Part shown: one piece after another, positions 1-6,871 of the stretch
How positions within the stretch are numbered: the stretch's first letter is position 1
Layout of the letters: each line of letters opens with the position of its first letter
NCBI GenBank assembly: GCA_902797125.1
Contig: CADBRS010000065.1
Coordinates: 1 to 8,813, forward strand
DNA length: 8,813 nt
Direction: 5' to 3'
Source: an uncultured Ruminococcus sp.
GTDB lineage: Bacteria > Bacillota > Clostridia > Oscillospirales > CAG-272
The notes under the pieces: generated by a model
Databases searched by the model: none
Told to the model about the DNA's origin: nothing
Seen by the model: only the letters and a program-made list of their open reading frames with translations
Translations under genes and position numbers: made by a program

Positions 1-1065
1 GGTCTGGTTCCAGTACCTGTCGTCGTCGCAGGAGTCAAAGGAGATCCTGCCTATGGCCGTCACGGCATCCCGCTGTTTGTTGAAAGCCTCATATGTGATC
101 GGCGCACTCAAGAGATAATTGGCGCCTTTATCGTGTCCGTCGAAAGAGAAAAGAAGTGTTTCTCCGGCCAGCGCGATCCCGGTCGCCCGGTCCGACGGGG
201 ATTGGATAGGCGTCGTGTCGATCGTTTCCAGCGTGTCTTTGTCCGTCAGGACGATCTGAAGTTCTTTCGTCACGGTAAGGACGTATTCACCGAAAACCGA
301 AACCGCTCCGGACGCGTCCAGAGGGGCGACGCCCAGCAACCGGTCGCCGCTCCTGTCGAGGAGCATGACGCCGCCTTCGGCCAAAGCCGAGGCTATTTCG
401 CCGCAGGCATAGACGAACCCGTCTTTGACCGCGATGTCACCCACCGTCTTGATTCTCACTCTCTCGCCATCGGGAGTCGTCGCAGAACTGCCTGTAAAAT
501 TGAATGTGCCTCCGGTGCCATACGTCTGATCTTTGGAAACGGACAGATCCGCTCCGATCTCATAGGCCGTGACATACGTATCCGAGAGCACATACAGTCT
601 GGTTTTTTCTCCGGATTGTTCCAGGGCGGTCCGGTCGGTCGTCCCGACCTCGATCTTTGAAGAAGAAGTCAGGCCGATCGAATCATAAACCCGGATATAG
701 TCTCTGGTAACGGCGAAGATCCGGTTCTGTCCGTCTGTCTCCAGATCCACGATCCGGTCTTCGAGATCCGCTTTCGCGGTGACGGCCATCGTTTTCAGAT
801 TCAGCCTGTAAATCGTGGACCCGGACGGTCCGTTAAAAGCCAGAAAAGCATATTTGCCTCCCCGGCTCGCGGTCACGGCGGCCAATTCGGCGCTCTGCCC
901 GTCCAGCTTCTGTCCGGTCAGGGTGACTCTGGAATCCATAAATGCCGTCAGGATGGAAGTCTCCAATCCTTGCATGTCTGGATCGTTGACCGCCTGAGCG
1001 GACAGCGCCATACATCCGATCAACAAAAAACATGAGAGGATGAGGGATAAAAGTCTTTTGGTCAT
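1..1065 (-). CDS. Exported beta-propeller-like protein, 3' end outside window
   Basis: An open frame of 355 codons runs from the ATG at 1065 to the left edge without a stop, so the C-terminus is missing. The start is supported by a GGAGAG motif a few bases upstream. The N-terminus (MTKRLLSLILSCFLLIGCMALSAQA) is a signal peptide. L15-I16-G17-C18 fits a lipobox, but A23-Q24-A25 followed by Val is also a possible signal peptidase I site, so lipoprotein versus secreted protein is undecided. The mature part alternates short hydrophobic strands with turns, in segments such as KYAFLAFNG, RIFAVTRDYIRVYDS, TRLYVLSDTYVTAYEIG, GFVYACGEIA and EYVLTVTKELQIVL. This spacing resembles beta-propeller blades, although no family-specific motif was recognised. 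It starts 19 nt after the ftsK stop with no terminator between them, so it is probably co-transcribed with ftsK. The function is unknown; it probably acts outside the membrane. Confidence 0.6.
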   Translation of the reverse strand, partial: MTKRLLSLILSCFLLIGCMALSAQAVNDPDMQGLETSILTAFMDSRVTLTGQKLDGQSAELAAVTASRGGKYAFLAFNGPSGSTIYRLNLKTMAVTAKADLEDRIVDLETDGQNRIFAVTRDYIRVYDSIGLTSSSKIEVGTTDRTALEQSGEKTRLYVLSDTYVTAYEIGADLSVSKDQTYGTGGTFNFTGSSATTPDGERVRIKTVGDIAVKDGFVYACGEIASALAEGGVMLLDRSGDRLLGVAPLDASGAVSVFGEYVLTVTKELQIVLTDKDTLETIDTTPIQSPSDRATGIALAGETLLFSFDGHDKGANYLLSAPITYEAFNKQRDAVTAIGRISFDSCDDDRYWNQT

Positions 1066-1084
1066 GGGCTCTCTCCGGAAACTA

Positions 1085-3970
1085 TCAGTCTTCGGACAGC
1101 TCGCCTTTTTCCTTGATCTCGGCAAACTGTTCGGGTGTGATCAAAACCTGTCTGGGCTGTTTTCCTTCGGCGCCTGAAACGTAACCGAGTTCCTCCAGAC
1201 GGTCGATGATCTTGGCGGCGCGGCCGTATCCGACCTTGAGTTTTCTTTGCATCAGAGAAGTCGAGATCTTGCCGAAATCCAGTGCGACCTGCAGCGCGGC
1301 CAGCATCTTGTCGTCGCCTGCGCCTTCGTCGCTTTCCTCTTCTTCGGAGGTATTCTTGGACTTGCTCAGACTGTCTGTAGCGATCTGAATGGAATTCATC
1401 AGTTCATCATCGTATTCGGCCTTGCCGTTGTTCGTGATCAGGAACCGGACCACGCTTTCGACTTCTTTTTCATCGACATAAGAGCCCTGAACACGGAGTG
1501 GTTTGGATGCGCCGACAGGGGCATACAGCATGTCGCCGCGTCCGCTCAGTTTTTCGGCGCCTACCATATCCAGGATCGTTCTGGAGTCGACCTGAGACGC
1601 GACCGTGCAGGCGATACGGGAAGGAATGTTGGCTTTCATCAAACCGGTGATAACGTCGACGGACGGACGCTGCGTACCCAGGATCAGATGGATACCGCAG
1701 GCACGGGCCTTCTGAGCCAATCGGCAGATCGATCGCTCGACGTCTTTTCCGGCTGTCATCATCAGATCGGCCAGCTCGTCGATGATGATGACGTATCGGG
1801 GCATGGGCGTCTTTTCGGGATCGCCCTTGATGATATTGTTATAGGAAGTGATATCGCGGACGCCGCACCGGCCCATCTCTGTGAAGCGGCGGTCCATTTC
1901 CAGATTGGCGGCATGGAGCGCGCCGGCAGCCTGCTGCATGTCCGTAATGATCGGAACGGCGAGCAGCGGGCAGTCCGCATAGGAAATGAATTCGACCTGT
2001 TTCGGGTCGATCAGGATCAGCCGGACCTCTTCGGGCTTGGCCCTGTAAAGCAAGCTGACGATGACCGAGTTGATGCACACGGATTTACCCATACCGGTGG
2101 CACCTGCGATCAGCAGGTGAGGCATTTTGGAGATATCGAAAACGATGCTGTTCCCTTCGATGCTCTCGCCCAGACAAGCGGCCAAAATACTCTTGTGCCC
2201 GGTGAATTCGGGCGATTCGATCAGGCTGCGCAAATAAACCGTATCTTTGGCCTTGTTGGCCACTTCGATGCCGATCGCGGATTTCCCGGGAACGGGAGCC
2301 TCGAGACGGATCGTCGGGGCGGACAGGGCCAGGGCCAGGTCGTCCTGAAGGTTCAGGATGGACTGAACGCGGACGCCGGGCGCGGGTTTGAATTCATAGC
2401 GTGTGACCGTCGGACCTCTGGTCACGAGGACGGGTCCGTCGATCTCGATACGGAAATCGTGTAAGGTTTCCCGGATGATCTGTTTGTTCCGTTCGGTCTC
2501 TTCAAAGCCTCCGGTCGCGCTCTTCGGCGCGATATTCAAAAGATCTGAAGGCGGGAACACATAGGGTTTGATCACGGGCTTCGGAGCCGGTTTGGGAGGA
2601 GGAGGCGTGGGAGCGGCTGGTTTCTTTTCCTGTTTGGGCTCGGGTTCTTTTTCTTCCTCTTCTTCCTTTTCGGGTTCGTCGAACAGAGTATCGGCTTCGA
2701 TAAAATCGTCCTGCGCCCCGGTATCCTGCCCGGCGCCGAACTGTTCGTCGAATTCCTTTTCTTCCTGCTCGGAATAGTAACCGTCGTTGATTGCCTGATC
2801 CGTTTCAAAGATCCGGTCGGCAGCCGCTTCGTCGTTATAGGTGAACCAGTCTGTCTCCTTGCTCTCGTCGATGACGGGTTTCTCTTTCTTCGGTTCAGGC
2901 AGAGGCTCGGGCTCGGGAGCCGGTTTGGGCTCGGGTTCGGGCTCGGACTTCCGTTCTTCCGGCCTTGTGAAAGCATCCTCGTCCTTGTCGTAGGCATGAG
3001 AGGGTTCACCCTGTCCGGTCAGCCCGGCGATCGGATCGAAGAACTCATCCGGATCGATAAATACGGCTTCTTTGGATTTCTTGGAAGGAGATGGCTGAAC
3101 GGGTTCGTCCTTGTCTTCGTCTCCGTAGGAAAGCGCCGGTTCATCCCAGTTATCGTCTTCAAATTCCCGTTTTATGTCTTTTTCAGGTTTGGCATCGGCA
3201 GCGTCTGTGACCTTGGCGACAGGCGCGACAGCGTCTGCCTTGGACTTGTCCGGACGCTTCTCTTTTTTGCCGCCGTTCGCTTTGTTCTCAGCGGCTTTGT
3301 CGCGGATCCATGCGGCGACTGCCGACGGACGGATCCCCACAATAAGCATCAGCATGACGATCAGCGCCGGGATGCCGATCAGGTACGTTCCGATCTTTTT
3401 CAGCGCAAAGCACAGGATGTAGGCCAGAAACATGCCGATCCACCCGCCGTGATTCAGATACTCGCCGGACCAGCGGATGCAGAGACCCGGGTCATCGGTC
3501 GAGCTGAGCGTAACGACCTGGATGAACGCCGAAAAGACGATCATGGTGCAGATCGCCAAAATGAATCTTCCGATCCCCTCTTCTCTCTTCCGAATGGCGT
3601 TGAACCTGAGCGCAAACCAGACCAGCCAAAGCGGGAAAAAGTAGACCGAAGATCCGAACAGAGCGGAGAAAAACCACATGATCCCGTAGCCGAACACGCC
3701 CAAAGGATAGCTGTTCGCCTGCCCGGCGTAATTGTTCAGTCCTCCGTTGAGTTTTTCGGGGATCTCTCCGTTGTCCGCGAATCCGCCTGCGAAGCCCTGA
3801 GCGACCAGGCAGACCGCTATGAATACGGCCAGCGCGATCAGAAGAGCCGGGATCAGAAACGCCCAGATGCCGTCTCCTTCCCGTTCCGCCGCCTTGTTTT
3901 TTCCGCGTTCCGGCTTATTTTTTTTCTCCGGGACGTTCTTTGTCTGTTTCTTTGTTTTTTCGTTTGCCAT
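1085..3970 (-). CDS. ftsK: FtsK/SpoIIIE-family DNA translocase
   Basis: This hexameric ATP-driven motor pumps chromosomal DNA through the division or sporulation septum. The 961-residue protein has the full family layout. A short basic cytoplasmic start is followed by hydrophobic membrane segments at about 34-58, 91-121, 133-155 and 176-213. Residues 225-470 form a charged, Pro/Glu-rich linker, and the alpha/beta motor spans about 475-850. Walker A is G623-A-T-G-M-G-K629-S630, with Met where Ser is usual. Walker B is Y726-VIII-D731-E732, and LGTQRP lies at 764-769. The C-terminal 886-945 is the winged-helix gamma domain that reads polar chromosome sequences (residues ISTSLMQRKLKVGYGRAAKI). 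The start is supported by AAGAGGA five bases upstream. It diverges from rpsO and leads the operon with the exported protein. Whether it serves vegetative division (FtsK/SftA-like) or sporulation (SpoIIIE) cannot be told from sequence; the four-segment membrane domain fits SpoIIIE or FtsK rather than soluble SftA. Confidence 0.97.
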   Translation of the reverse strand: MANEKTKKQTKNVPEKKNKPERGKNKAAEREGDGIWAFLIPALLIALAVFIAVCLVAQGFAGGFADNGEIPEKLNGGLNNYAGQANSYPLGVFGYGIMWFFSALFGSSVYFFPLWLVWFALRFNAIRKREEGIGRFILAICTMIVFSAFIQVVTLSSTDDPGLCIRWSGEYLNHGGWIGMFLAYILCFALKKIGTYLIGIPALIVMLMLIVGIRPSAVAAWIRDKAAENKANGGKKEKRPDKSKADAVAPVAKVTDAADAKPEKDIKREFEDDNWDEPALSYGDEDKDEPVQPSPSKKSKEAVFIDPDEFFDPIAGLTGQGEPSHAYDKDEDAFTRPEERKSEPEPEPKPAPEPEPLPEPKKEKPVIDESKETDWFTYNDEAAADRIFETDQAINDGYYSEQEEKEFDEQFGAGQDTGAQDDFIEADTLFDEPEKEEEEEKEPEPKQEKKPAAPTPPPPKPAPKPVIKPYVFPPSDLLNIAPKSATGGFEETERNKQIIRETLHDFRIEIDGPVLVTRGPTVTRYEFKPAPGVRVQSILNLQDDLALALSAPTIRLEAPVPGKSAIGIEVANKAKDTVYLRSLIESPEFTGHKSILAACLGESIEGNSIVFDISKMPHLLIAGATGMGKSVCINSVIVSLLYRAKPEEVRLILIDPKQVEFISYADCPLLAVPIITDMQQAAGALHAANLEMDRRFTEMGRCGVRDITSYNNIIKGDPEKTPMPRYVIIIDELADLMMTAGKDVERSICRLAQKARACGIHLILGTQRPSVDVITGLMKANIPSRIACTVASQVDSRTILDMVGAEKLSGRGDMLYAPVGASKPLRVQGSYVDEKEVESVVRFLITNNGKAEYDDELMNSIQIATDSLSKSKNTSEEEESDEGAGDDKMLAALQVALDFGKISTSLMQRKLKVGYGRAAKIIDRLEELGYVSGAEGKQPRQVLITPEQFAEIKEKGELSED
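2891..2944 (-). repeat. Low-complexity Glu-Pro repeat in the FtsK linker
   Basis: FtsK residues 343-360 alternate Glu and Pro (EPEPEPKPAPEPEPLPEP). The DNA is built from repeated GGCTCGGG-like units on the plus strand. A second acidic/proline block lies at residues 432-468 (five consecutive Glu, then four consecutive Pro). Linkers of this kind are common and poorly conserved in FtsK. The repeat could vary in length by replication slippage. Confidence 0.7.
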
Positions 3971-3993
3971 CTATGTCCTCTTGCGGGTGTTTT

Positions 3994-4042
3994 TGCGCAT
4001 CGGCCCGGTTCTTTCTGTGATACCGTTTTCGGCCAGGGCGCA
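3994..4042 (-). promoter_or_regulatory. Possible hairpin in the ftsK 5' leader
   Basis: On the minus-strand transcript, TGCGC (4042-4038) can pair with GCGCA (3998-3994), GGCC (4034-4031) with GGCC (4005-4002), and CGGT (4025-4022) with ACCG (4009-4006). This gives a 13-bp interrupted hairpin with a CCT/GAT internal loop and a GAAAA bulge. It ends 12 nt before the ftsK Shine-Dalgarno (3982-3976). It could tune translation or mRNA stability. With GC-rich DNA and no comparative data this may be chance. Confidence 0.35.
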
Positions 4043-4057
4043 CAATCTGCTAGTTTA

Positions 4058-4086
4058 AGTATATCACCTATTCTAGTAAAAATCAA
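4058..4086 (-). promoter_or_regulatory. Housekeeping (SigA-type) promoter of ftsK
   Basis: Read on the minus strand, TTGATT (4086-4081) is followed by a 17-nt spacer and TATACT (4063-4058). A TGA immediately precedes the -10, giving an extended -10 element. The transcript should begin near 4051, leaving a leader of about 80 nt before the ftsK ATG. No competing promoter was seen between here and the gene. Confidence 0.8.
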
Positions 4087-4163
4087 GACCTAAAGGAAAG
4101 TGGCGTGCGCATGGGCGCGGAGATTTTCATATGATTTCTTATAGATATTCTGCCCTTACCCTC

Positions 4164-4192
4164 TTTACTTTTCGGGCGTTTTGTGGTATAGT
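4164..4192 (+). promoter_or_regulatory. Housekeeping (SigA-type) promoter of rpsO-pnp
   Basis: TTTACT (4164-4169) and TATAGT (4187-4192) are separated by 17 nt, and TGG just before the -10 makes an extended -10. The predicted start is near 4199, giving a leader of about 109 nt before the rpsO ATG. That is unusually long for a small ribosomal protein gene unless the leader is regulatory. An overlapping TACAAT at 4192-4197 has no well-spaced -35 and is less likely to be the -10. Confidence 0.8.
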
Positions 4193-4198
4193 ACAATT

Positions 4199-4307
4199 GC
4201 GTGACGCTCCGACTTTAGCACAGTTCCAGGATCAAGGCTCTTTCAGAGCATTTTCACCCACCTCTGCTGTGTTATTGAATATGCGTCATCGGAAAGGTGA
4301 AAAAACG
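4199..4307 (+). promoter_or_regulatory. rpsO leader RNA, probable S15 autoregulatory element
   Basis: Several complementary segments can be read directly. GTGACGC (4201-4207) pairs with GCGTCAT (4283-4289), 7 bp with one G-U. TAGCACAGT (4216-4224) pairs with GCTGTGTTA (4266-4274), 9 bp with two G-U. GCTCT (4237-4241) pairs with AGAGC (4245-4249) around a UUC loop. TTTTCACC (4251-4258) is a perfect 8-bp complement of GGTGAAAA (4296-4303), which covers the rpsO Shine-Dalgarno and spacer. Because 4251-4258 lies inside the first two stems and its partner lies outside, this last pairing would form a pseudoknot. Known S15 leaders in several phyla use pseudoknots or three-way junctions that mimic the 16S rRNA site; assignment to that function here is inference. 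Confidence 0.65.
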
Positions 4308-4571
4308 ATGACTCTTGAAGAAAAGCAGGCCATCATCGCCGCGTATGCGACACACGAAGGTGACACAGGTTCTCCTGAAGTTCAGATTGCCATTTTGACA
4401 GCCAGAATCAAGAACCTGACAGAGCATCTGAAAACCAACAAGCAGGACAACCATTCCCGCCGCGGTCTTCAGAAAATGGTCGGTCACCGGAGAAATCTGC
4501 TCAACTATCTGGAAAAAACGGATATTGAGCGCTATCGTTCTCTTGTCGAAAGACTTGGCTTGAGAAGATAA
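4308..4571 (+). CDS. rpsO: Ribosomal protein S15
   Basis: S15 binds the central domain of 16S rRNA early in 30S subunit assembly and contributes to intersubunit bridging. The 87-residue product matches the usual length of about 89. It carries the family signatures GDTGSPEVQIAILT (18-31), the basic DNHSRRGLQKMVGHRRNLL core (47-65) and the closing YRSLVERLGLRR. The ATG at 4308 is chosen because AAAGGTGA lies seven bases upstream and because family alignments start at this point. The longer in-frame reading back to 4131 would cross the promoter and leader and is rejected. It heads a unit with pnp 140 nt downstream, a gene order conserved across many bacteria. Expression is probably limited by its own product through the structured leader. 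Confidence 0.99.
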   Translation: MTLEEKQAIIAAYATHEGDTGSPEVQIAILTARIKNLTEHLKTNKQDNHSRRGLQKMVGHRRNLLNYLEKTDIERYRSLVERLGLRR

Positions 4572-4579
4572 CCAAACAC

Positions 4580-4605
4580 AACGAGGGGGCTTTTGCTCCC
4601 TCGTT
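4580..4605 (+). other. rpsO 3' hairpin without U-tract
   Basis: AACGAGGGGGC (4580-4590) pairs with GCTCCCTCGTT (4595-4605) around a TTTT loop, an 11-bp stem with one G-U. The downstream bases are CCTGGGAG rather than a T-run, so this is not a standard intrinsic terminator. It more likely protects the 3' end of a processed rpsO mRNA or causes partial pausing. It lies 8 nt after the rpsO stop codon. Confidence 0.75.
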
Positions 4606-4679
4606 CCTGGGAGTATTTAGAACTTAAAAACGGGATGAAGCACGTTTTGATTTCGTTTTTAAGTGCTAAACCTCTCAGG
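4606..4679 (+). promoter_or_regulatory. Long duplex upstream of pnp, likely RNase III-type processing stem
   Basis: The 5' arm 4606-4632 pairs with the 3' arm 4654-4679. CCTGGGAG (4606-4613) pairs with CTCTCAGG (4672-4679), TTTAG (4616-4620) with CTAAA (4666-4670), and ACTTAAAAACG (4622-4632) with CGTTTTTAAGT (4654-4664). This totals 24 bp interrupted only by a 2x1 loop and a single A-G mismatch, and weak pairs can extend it into the loop. In E. coli, RNase III cuts such a stem in the pnp leader and PNPase then removes the 5' arm to repress its own mRNA. Similar use here is inferred from position and geometry. Confidence 0.75.
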
Positions 4680-4701
4680 AAAAAATTTATCGTGACATCC
4701 C

Positions 4702-4707
4702 GGAGGT
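4702..4707 (+). promoter_or_regulatory. pnp Shine-Dalgarno within a potential switch
   Basis: GGAGGT lies four bases before the pnp ATG. Two upstream segments can compete for it. ACCTC (4670-4674), in the 3' arm of the long duplex, is a perfect complement of GAGGT (4703-4707). CGGGATG (4631-4637), at the duplex apex, is a perfect complement of CATCCCG (4696-4702), which ends on the first G of the site. Confidence 0.7.
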
Positions 4708-4711
4708 AAAC

Positions 4712-6826
4712 ATGTCAGAAGTCACAAGTTCAACCATGGTGTTCAAAAATTACAAAACGTTCACCTACAATTTCGCAGGCCGCCCCCTGACTATCGAAAC
4801 AGGCAAAATGGCCGGTCTCGCCAACGGTTCCGTACTCGTTCGTTACGGAGACACCGCAGTACTGTGCTGCGCAACAGCTTCCGCCCGTCCGCGTGACGGC
4901 ATCGATTTCCTTCCCCTCTCCGTCGACTACGACGAGAGAATGTATGCTGCAGGAAAGATCCCCGGCGGCTACCTAAAACGTGAAGGCAAACCTTCCGAAA
5001 AAGCGATTCTGACCGCACGTGTCATCGACCGTCCGATCCGCCCGCTCTTCCCGAAGGATCTGCGCAACGACATCGCGCTCACCCTGACAGTCATGTCCGT
5101 AGACCTGAACTGCTCGCCTGAGATCGCAGCCATGATCGGCGCGTCTACCGCTTTGGCCATCTCGGATATTCCGTGGAACGGCCCGATCGGCGGTGTATAT
5201 ATGGGTCTTGTAGACGGCAAACTGGTCGTCAACCCGACAGAAAAAGAACAGGCCGTTTCCGACCTGCAGCTGACGGTCGCCGCCTCCATGGAAAAAGTCG
5301 TCATGATCGAAGCCGGTGCGAACGAAGTGGACGACGACACCATGTACAATGCCATCATGGTCGCTCACGAAGAGATCCGTTCTCTGCTCTGCTTCATCAA
5401 TTCCATCATCGCTGAAGTCGGCAAACCCAAATTCGAATATCCTTCCTGCGAACTCGATCACGACATGTTCGACGAGATCTTCGCTCACGTCGAGTCCGAT
5501 CTGATGAACGCTCTCGACACGGACGACAAGACCGTCCGCGACGAAAGGATCAAACCCATCTACGACGACATCATCGAGACCTATTCCGAAAAATATCCGG
5601 ATCTCCCCACACAGATGGAAGAACTGCTCTACAAGATGCAGAAGAAGATCGTCCGCCGCTGGCTGCTTGTCGACAAGAAGCGCGTGGACGGCAGAACGAT
5701 GCATCAGATCCGGCCTCTCACCGCAGAAGTCGGCATCCTGCCCCGCGTTCACGGCTCCGGTCTGTTCACCCGTGGTCAGACTCAGGTCCTGACAGCCGCA
5801 ACTCTGGGCACTCTGTCCGAAGCTCAGCTGCTCGACGGTATCGACAACGAGACCGAAAAACGCTATATGCATCACTACAACATGCCCGGTTTCTCCACCG
5901 GTGAAGCCAAGGCTGTCCGCAGCCCAGGCCGCCGCGAGATCGGTCACGGTGCACTGGCAGAGAGATCTCTGGTTCCCGTGCTTCCGTCCGTCGAGGAATT
6001 CCCGTATGCCATCCGTTTGGTATCCGACGTCATTTCTTCGAACGGTTCCACGTCTCAGGGTTCCGTTTGCGGTTCCACATTGGCTCTCATGGACGCCGGT
6101 GTTCCGATCAAAGCTCCCGTCGCCGGTATTTCCTGCGGTCTGATCACAGACGAAGACGGCAGCTGGACGACCATGATCGATATCCAGGGCCTGGAAGATT
6201 TCTACGGCGACATGGACTTCAAGGTCGCCGGCACGCATAAAGGCATCACGTCCATCCAGATGGACCTGAAGATCGACGGTCTGACGCCCGAGATCATCAA
6301 GGCCGCTTTGGCAGAGACACATGCCGGCCGTGACTATATCATCGACGAAGTACTGCTCAAAGCCATTCCGGCTCCCCGCCCCGAAGTTTCCAGATATGCT
6401 CCCAAGATGACAACGATGCATATCGATCCGGACAAGATCCGCGAAGTCATCGGCAAGGGCGGTTCCGTGATCCAGAAGATCGTGGCCGATACAGGCGCCA
6501 AGATCGATATCGAGGATGACGGCACGATCACCATCGCTGCCATCAACACGGATCAGTCTGACGCAGCCAGAGCCGCAATCGCAGCGATCGTGTTCGAACC
6601 CGAAGTCGGCGCTATCTACACAGGCAAAGTCACCGGCATCAAGGAGTTCGGTTGCTTCGTAGAATATGCCCCCGGAAAAGAAGGCATGGTCCACATCTCC
6701 AAAGTCGCCCCCAAGCGCATCGAAAAAGTCGAAGACGTGCTGAAGATCGGCGACGTCGTCCGTGTGAAATACATGGGTCTGGACAAGAAGGGCCGTATGG
6801 ACTTCTCCATCAAGGACGCCAACTGA
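4712..6826 (+). CDS. pnp: Polyribonucleotide nucleotidyltransferase (PNPase)
   Basis: PNPase degrades RNA from the 3' end using phosphate, releasing nucleoside diphosphates, and can add tails in reverse; it works as a cytoplasmic trimer in mRNA decay. The 704-residue product is full length with all domains. The first RNase PH-like domain spans about 20-150 (YLKREGKPSE at 87-96 is the RNA-contacting loop), followed by an alpha-helical linker at about 245-325. The second, catalytic RNase PH domain spans about 330-555 (GRREIGHG 406-413, the NGSTSQGSVCGS phosphate-site region 444-455, acidic GDMDF 499-503). The KH domain is at 566-612 (GKGG 581-584) and the S1 domain at 632-701. Translation starts at 4712 behind GGAGGT. 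Codons strongly favour C-ending forms (ATC, GAC, TTC), as in highly expressed genes. It lies 140 nt after rpsO behind a likely RNase III/autoregulatory leader. No truncation or altered key residue was noticed. Confidence 0.99.
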   Translation: MSEVTSSTMVFKNYKTFTYNFAGRPLTIETGKMAGLANGSVLVRYGDTAVLCCATASARPRDGIDFLPLSVDYDERMYAAGKIPGGYLKREGKPSEKAILTARVIDRPIRPLFPKDLRNDIALTLTVMSVDLNCSPEIAAMIGASTALAISDIPWNGPIGGVYMGLVDGKLVVNPTEKEQAVSDLQLTVAASMEKVVMIEAGANEVDDDTMYNAIMVAHEEIRSLLCFINSIIAEVGKPKFEYPSCELDHDMFDEIFAHVESDLMNALDTDDKTVRDERIKPIYDDIIETYSEKYPDLPTQMEELLYKMQKKIVRRWLLVDKKRVDGRTMHQIRPLTAEVGILPRVHGSGLFTRGQTQVLTAATLGTLSEAQLLDGIDNETEKRYMHHYNMPGFSTGEAKAVRSPGRREIGHGALAERSLVPVLPSVEEFPYAIRLVSDVISSNGSTSQGSVCGSTLALMDAGVPIKAPVAGISCGLITDEDGSWTTMIDIQGLEDFYGDMDFKVAGTHKGITSIQMDLKIDGLTPEIIKAALAETHAGRDYIIDEVLLKAIPAPRPEVSRYAPKMTTMHIDPDKIREVIGKGGSVIQKIVADTGAKIDIEDDGTITIAAINTDQSDAARAAIAAIVFEPEVGAIYTGKVTGIKEFGCFVEYAPGKEGMVHISKVAPKRIEKVEDVLKIGDVVRVKYMGLDKKGRMDFSIKDAN

Positions 6827-6871
6827 CATTTTCATTCAATCTGACCAATCATCTCAAGAAAGGAGCACCCC

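Larger units (their letters stand above)
3971..4307. other. Divergent regulatory intergenic region (ftsK / rpsO)
   Basis: This 337-nt stretch contains no credible gene. From left to right it holds the ftsK ribosome binding site and leader (3971-4050), the minus-strand ftsK promoter (4058-4086), about 77 nt between the two -35 boxes, the plus-strand rpsO promoter (4164-4192) and the rpsO leader RNA (about 4199-4307). The segment 4087-4163 shows no clear operator; a weak GCGC-ATGG-GCGC inverted repeat near 4107-4118 is the only symmetry noticed. Confidence 0.8.

Noticed and set aside
133..660. 175-codon plus-strand open frame
   Set aside because: The minus strand carries a longer frame with signal peptide and ribosome binding site through the same bases; the plus-strand translation is Arg-rich and motif-free.
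1247..2464. 405-codon open frame on the plus strand opposite ftsK
   Set aside because: It is a shadow of the conserved FtsK motor domain. Its translation is not protein-like and it lacks family features.
2891..2944. Possible tandem-repeat or CRISPR-like array
   Set aside because: The repeats are short, irregular and translate in frame to the Glu-Pro linker of FtsK; there are no spacers.
2996..4093. 365-codon open frame on the plus strand opposite the ftsK N-terminus
   Set aside because: It overlaps the FtsK membrane domain and linker and runs through the ftsK promoter. Its composition is that of an antisense shadow.
4131..4307. N-terminal extension of rpsO
   Set aside because: It would include the promoter and the structured leader, adds 59 residues absent from S15, and the ATG at 4308 has a well-placed Shine-Dalgarno.
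4580..4605. Intrinsic terminator between rpsO and pnp
   Set aside because: The hairpin is stable but followed by CCTGGGAG, not a U-tract, and pnp has no convincing promoter of its own downstream. It was kept only as a hairpin.
4973..6835. 620-codon open frame on the minus strand opposite pnp
   Set aside because: It is antisense to an unambiguous pnp and low in recognisable motifs. It arises because the pnp codon bias avoids TTA, CTA and TCA, leaving the reverse frame free of stops.
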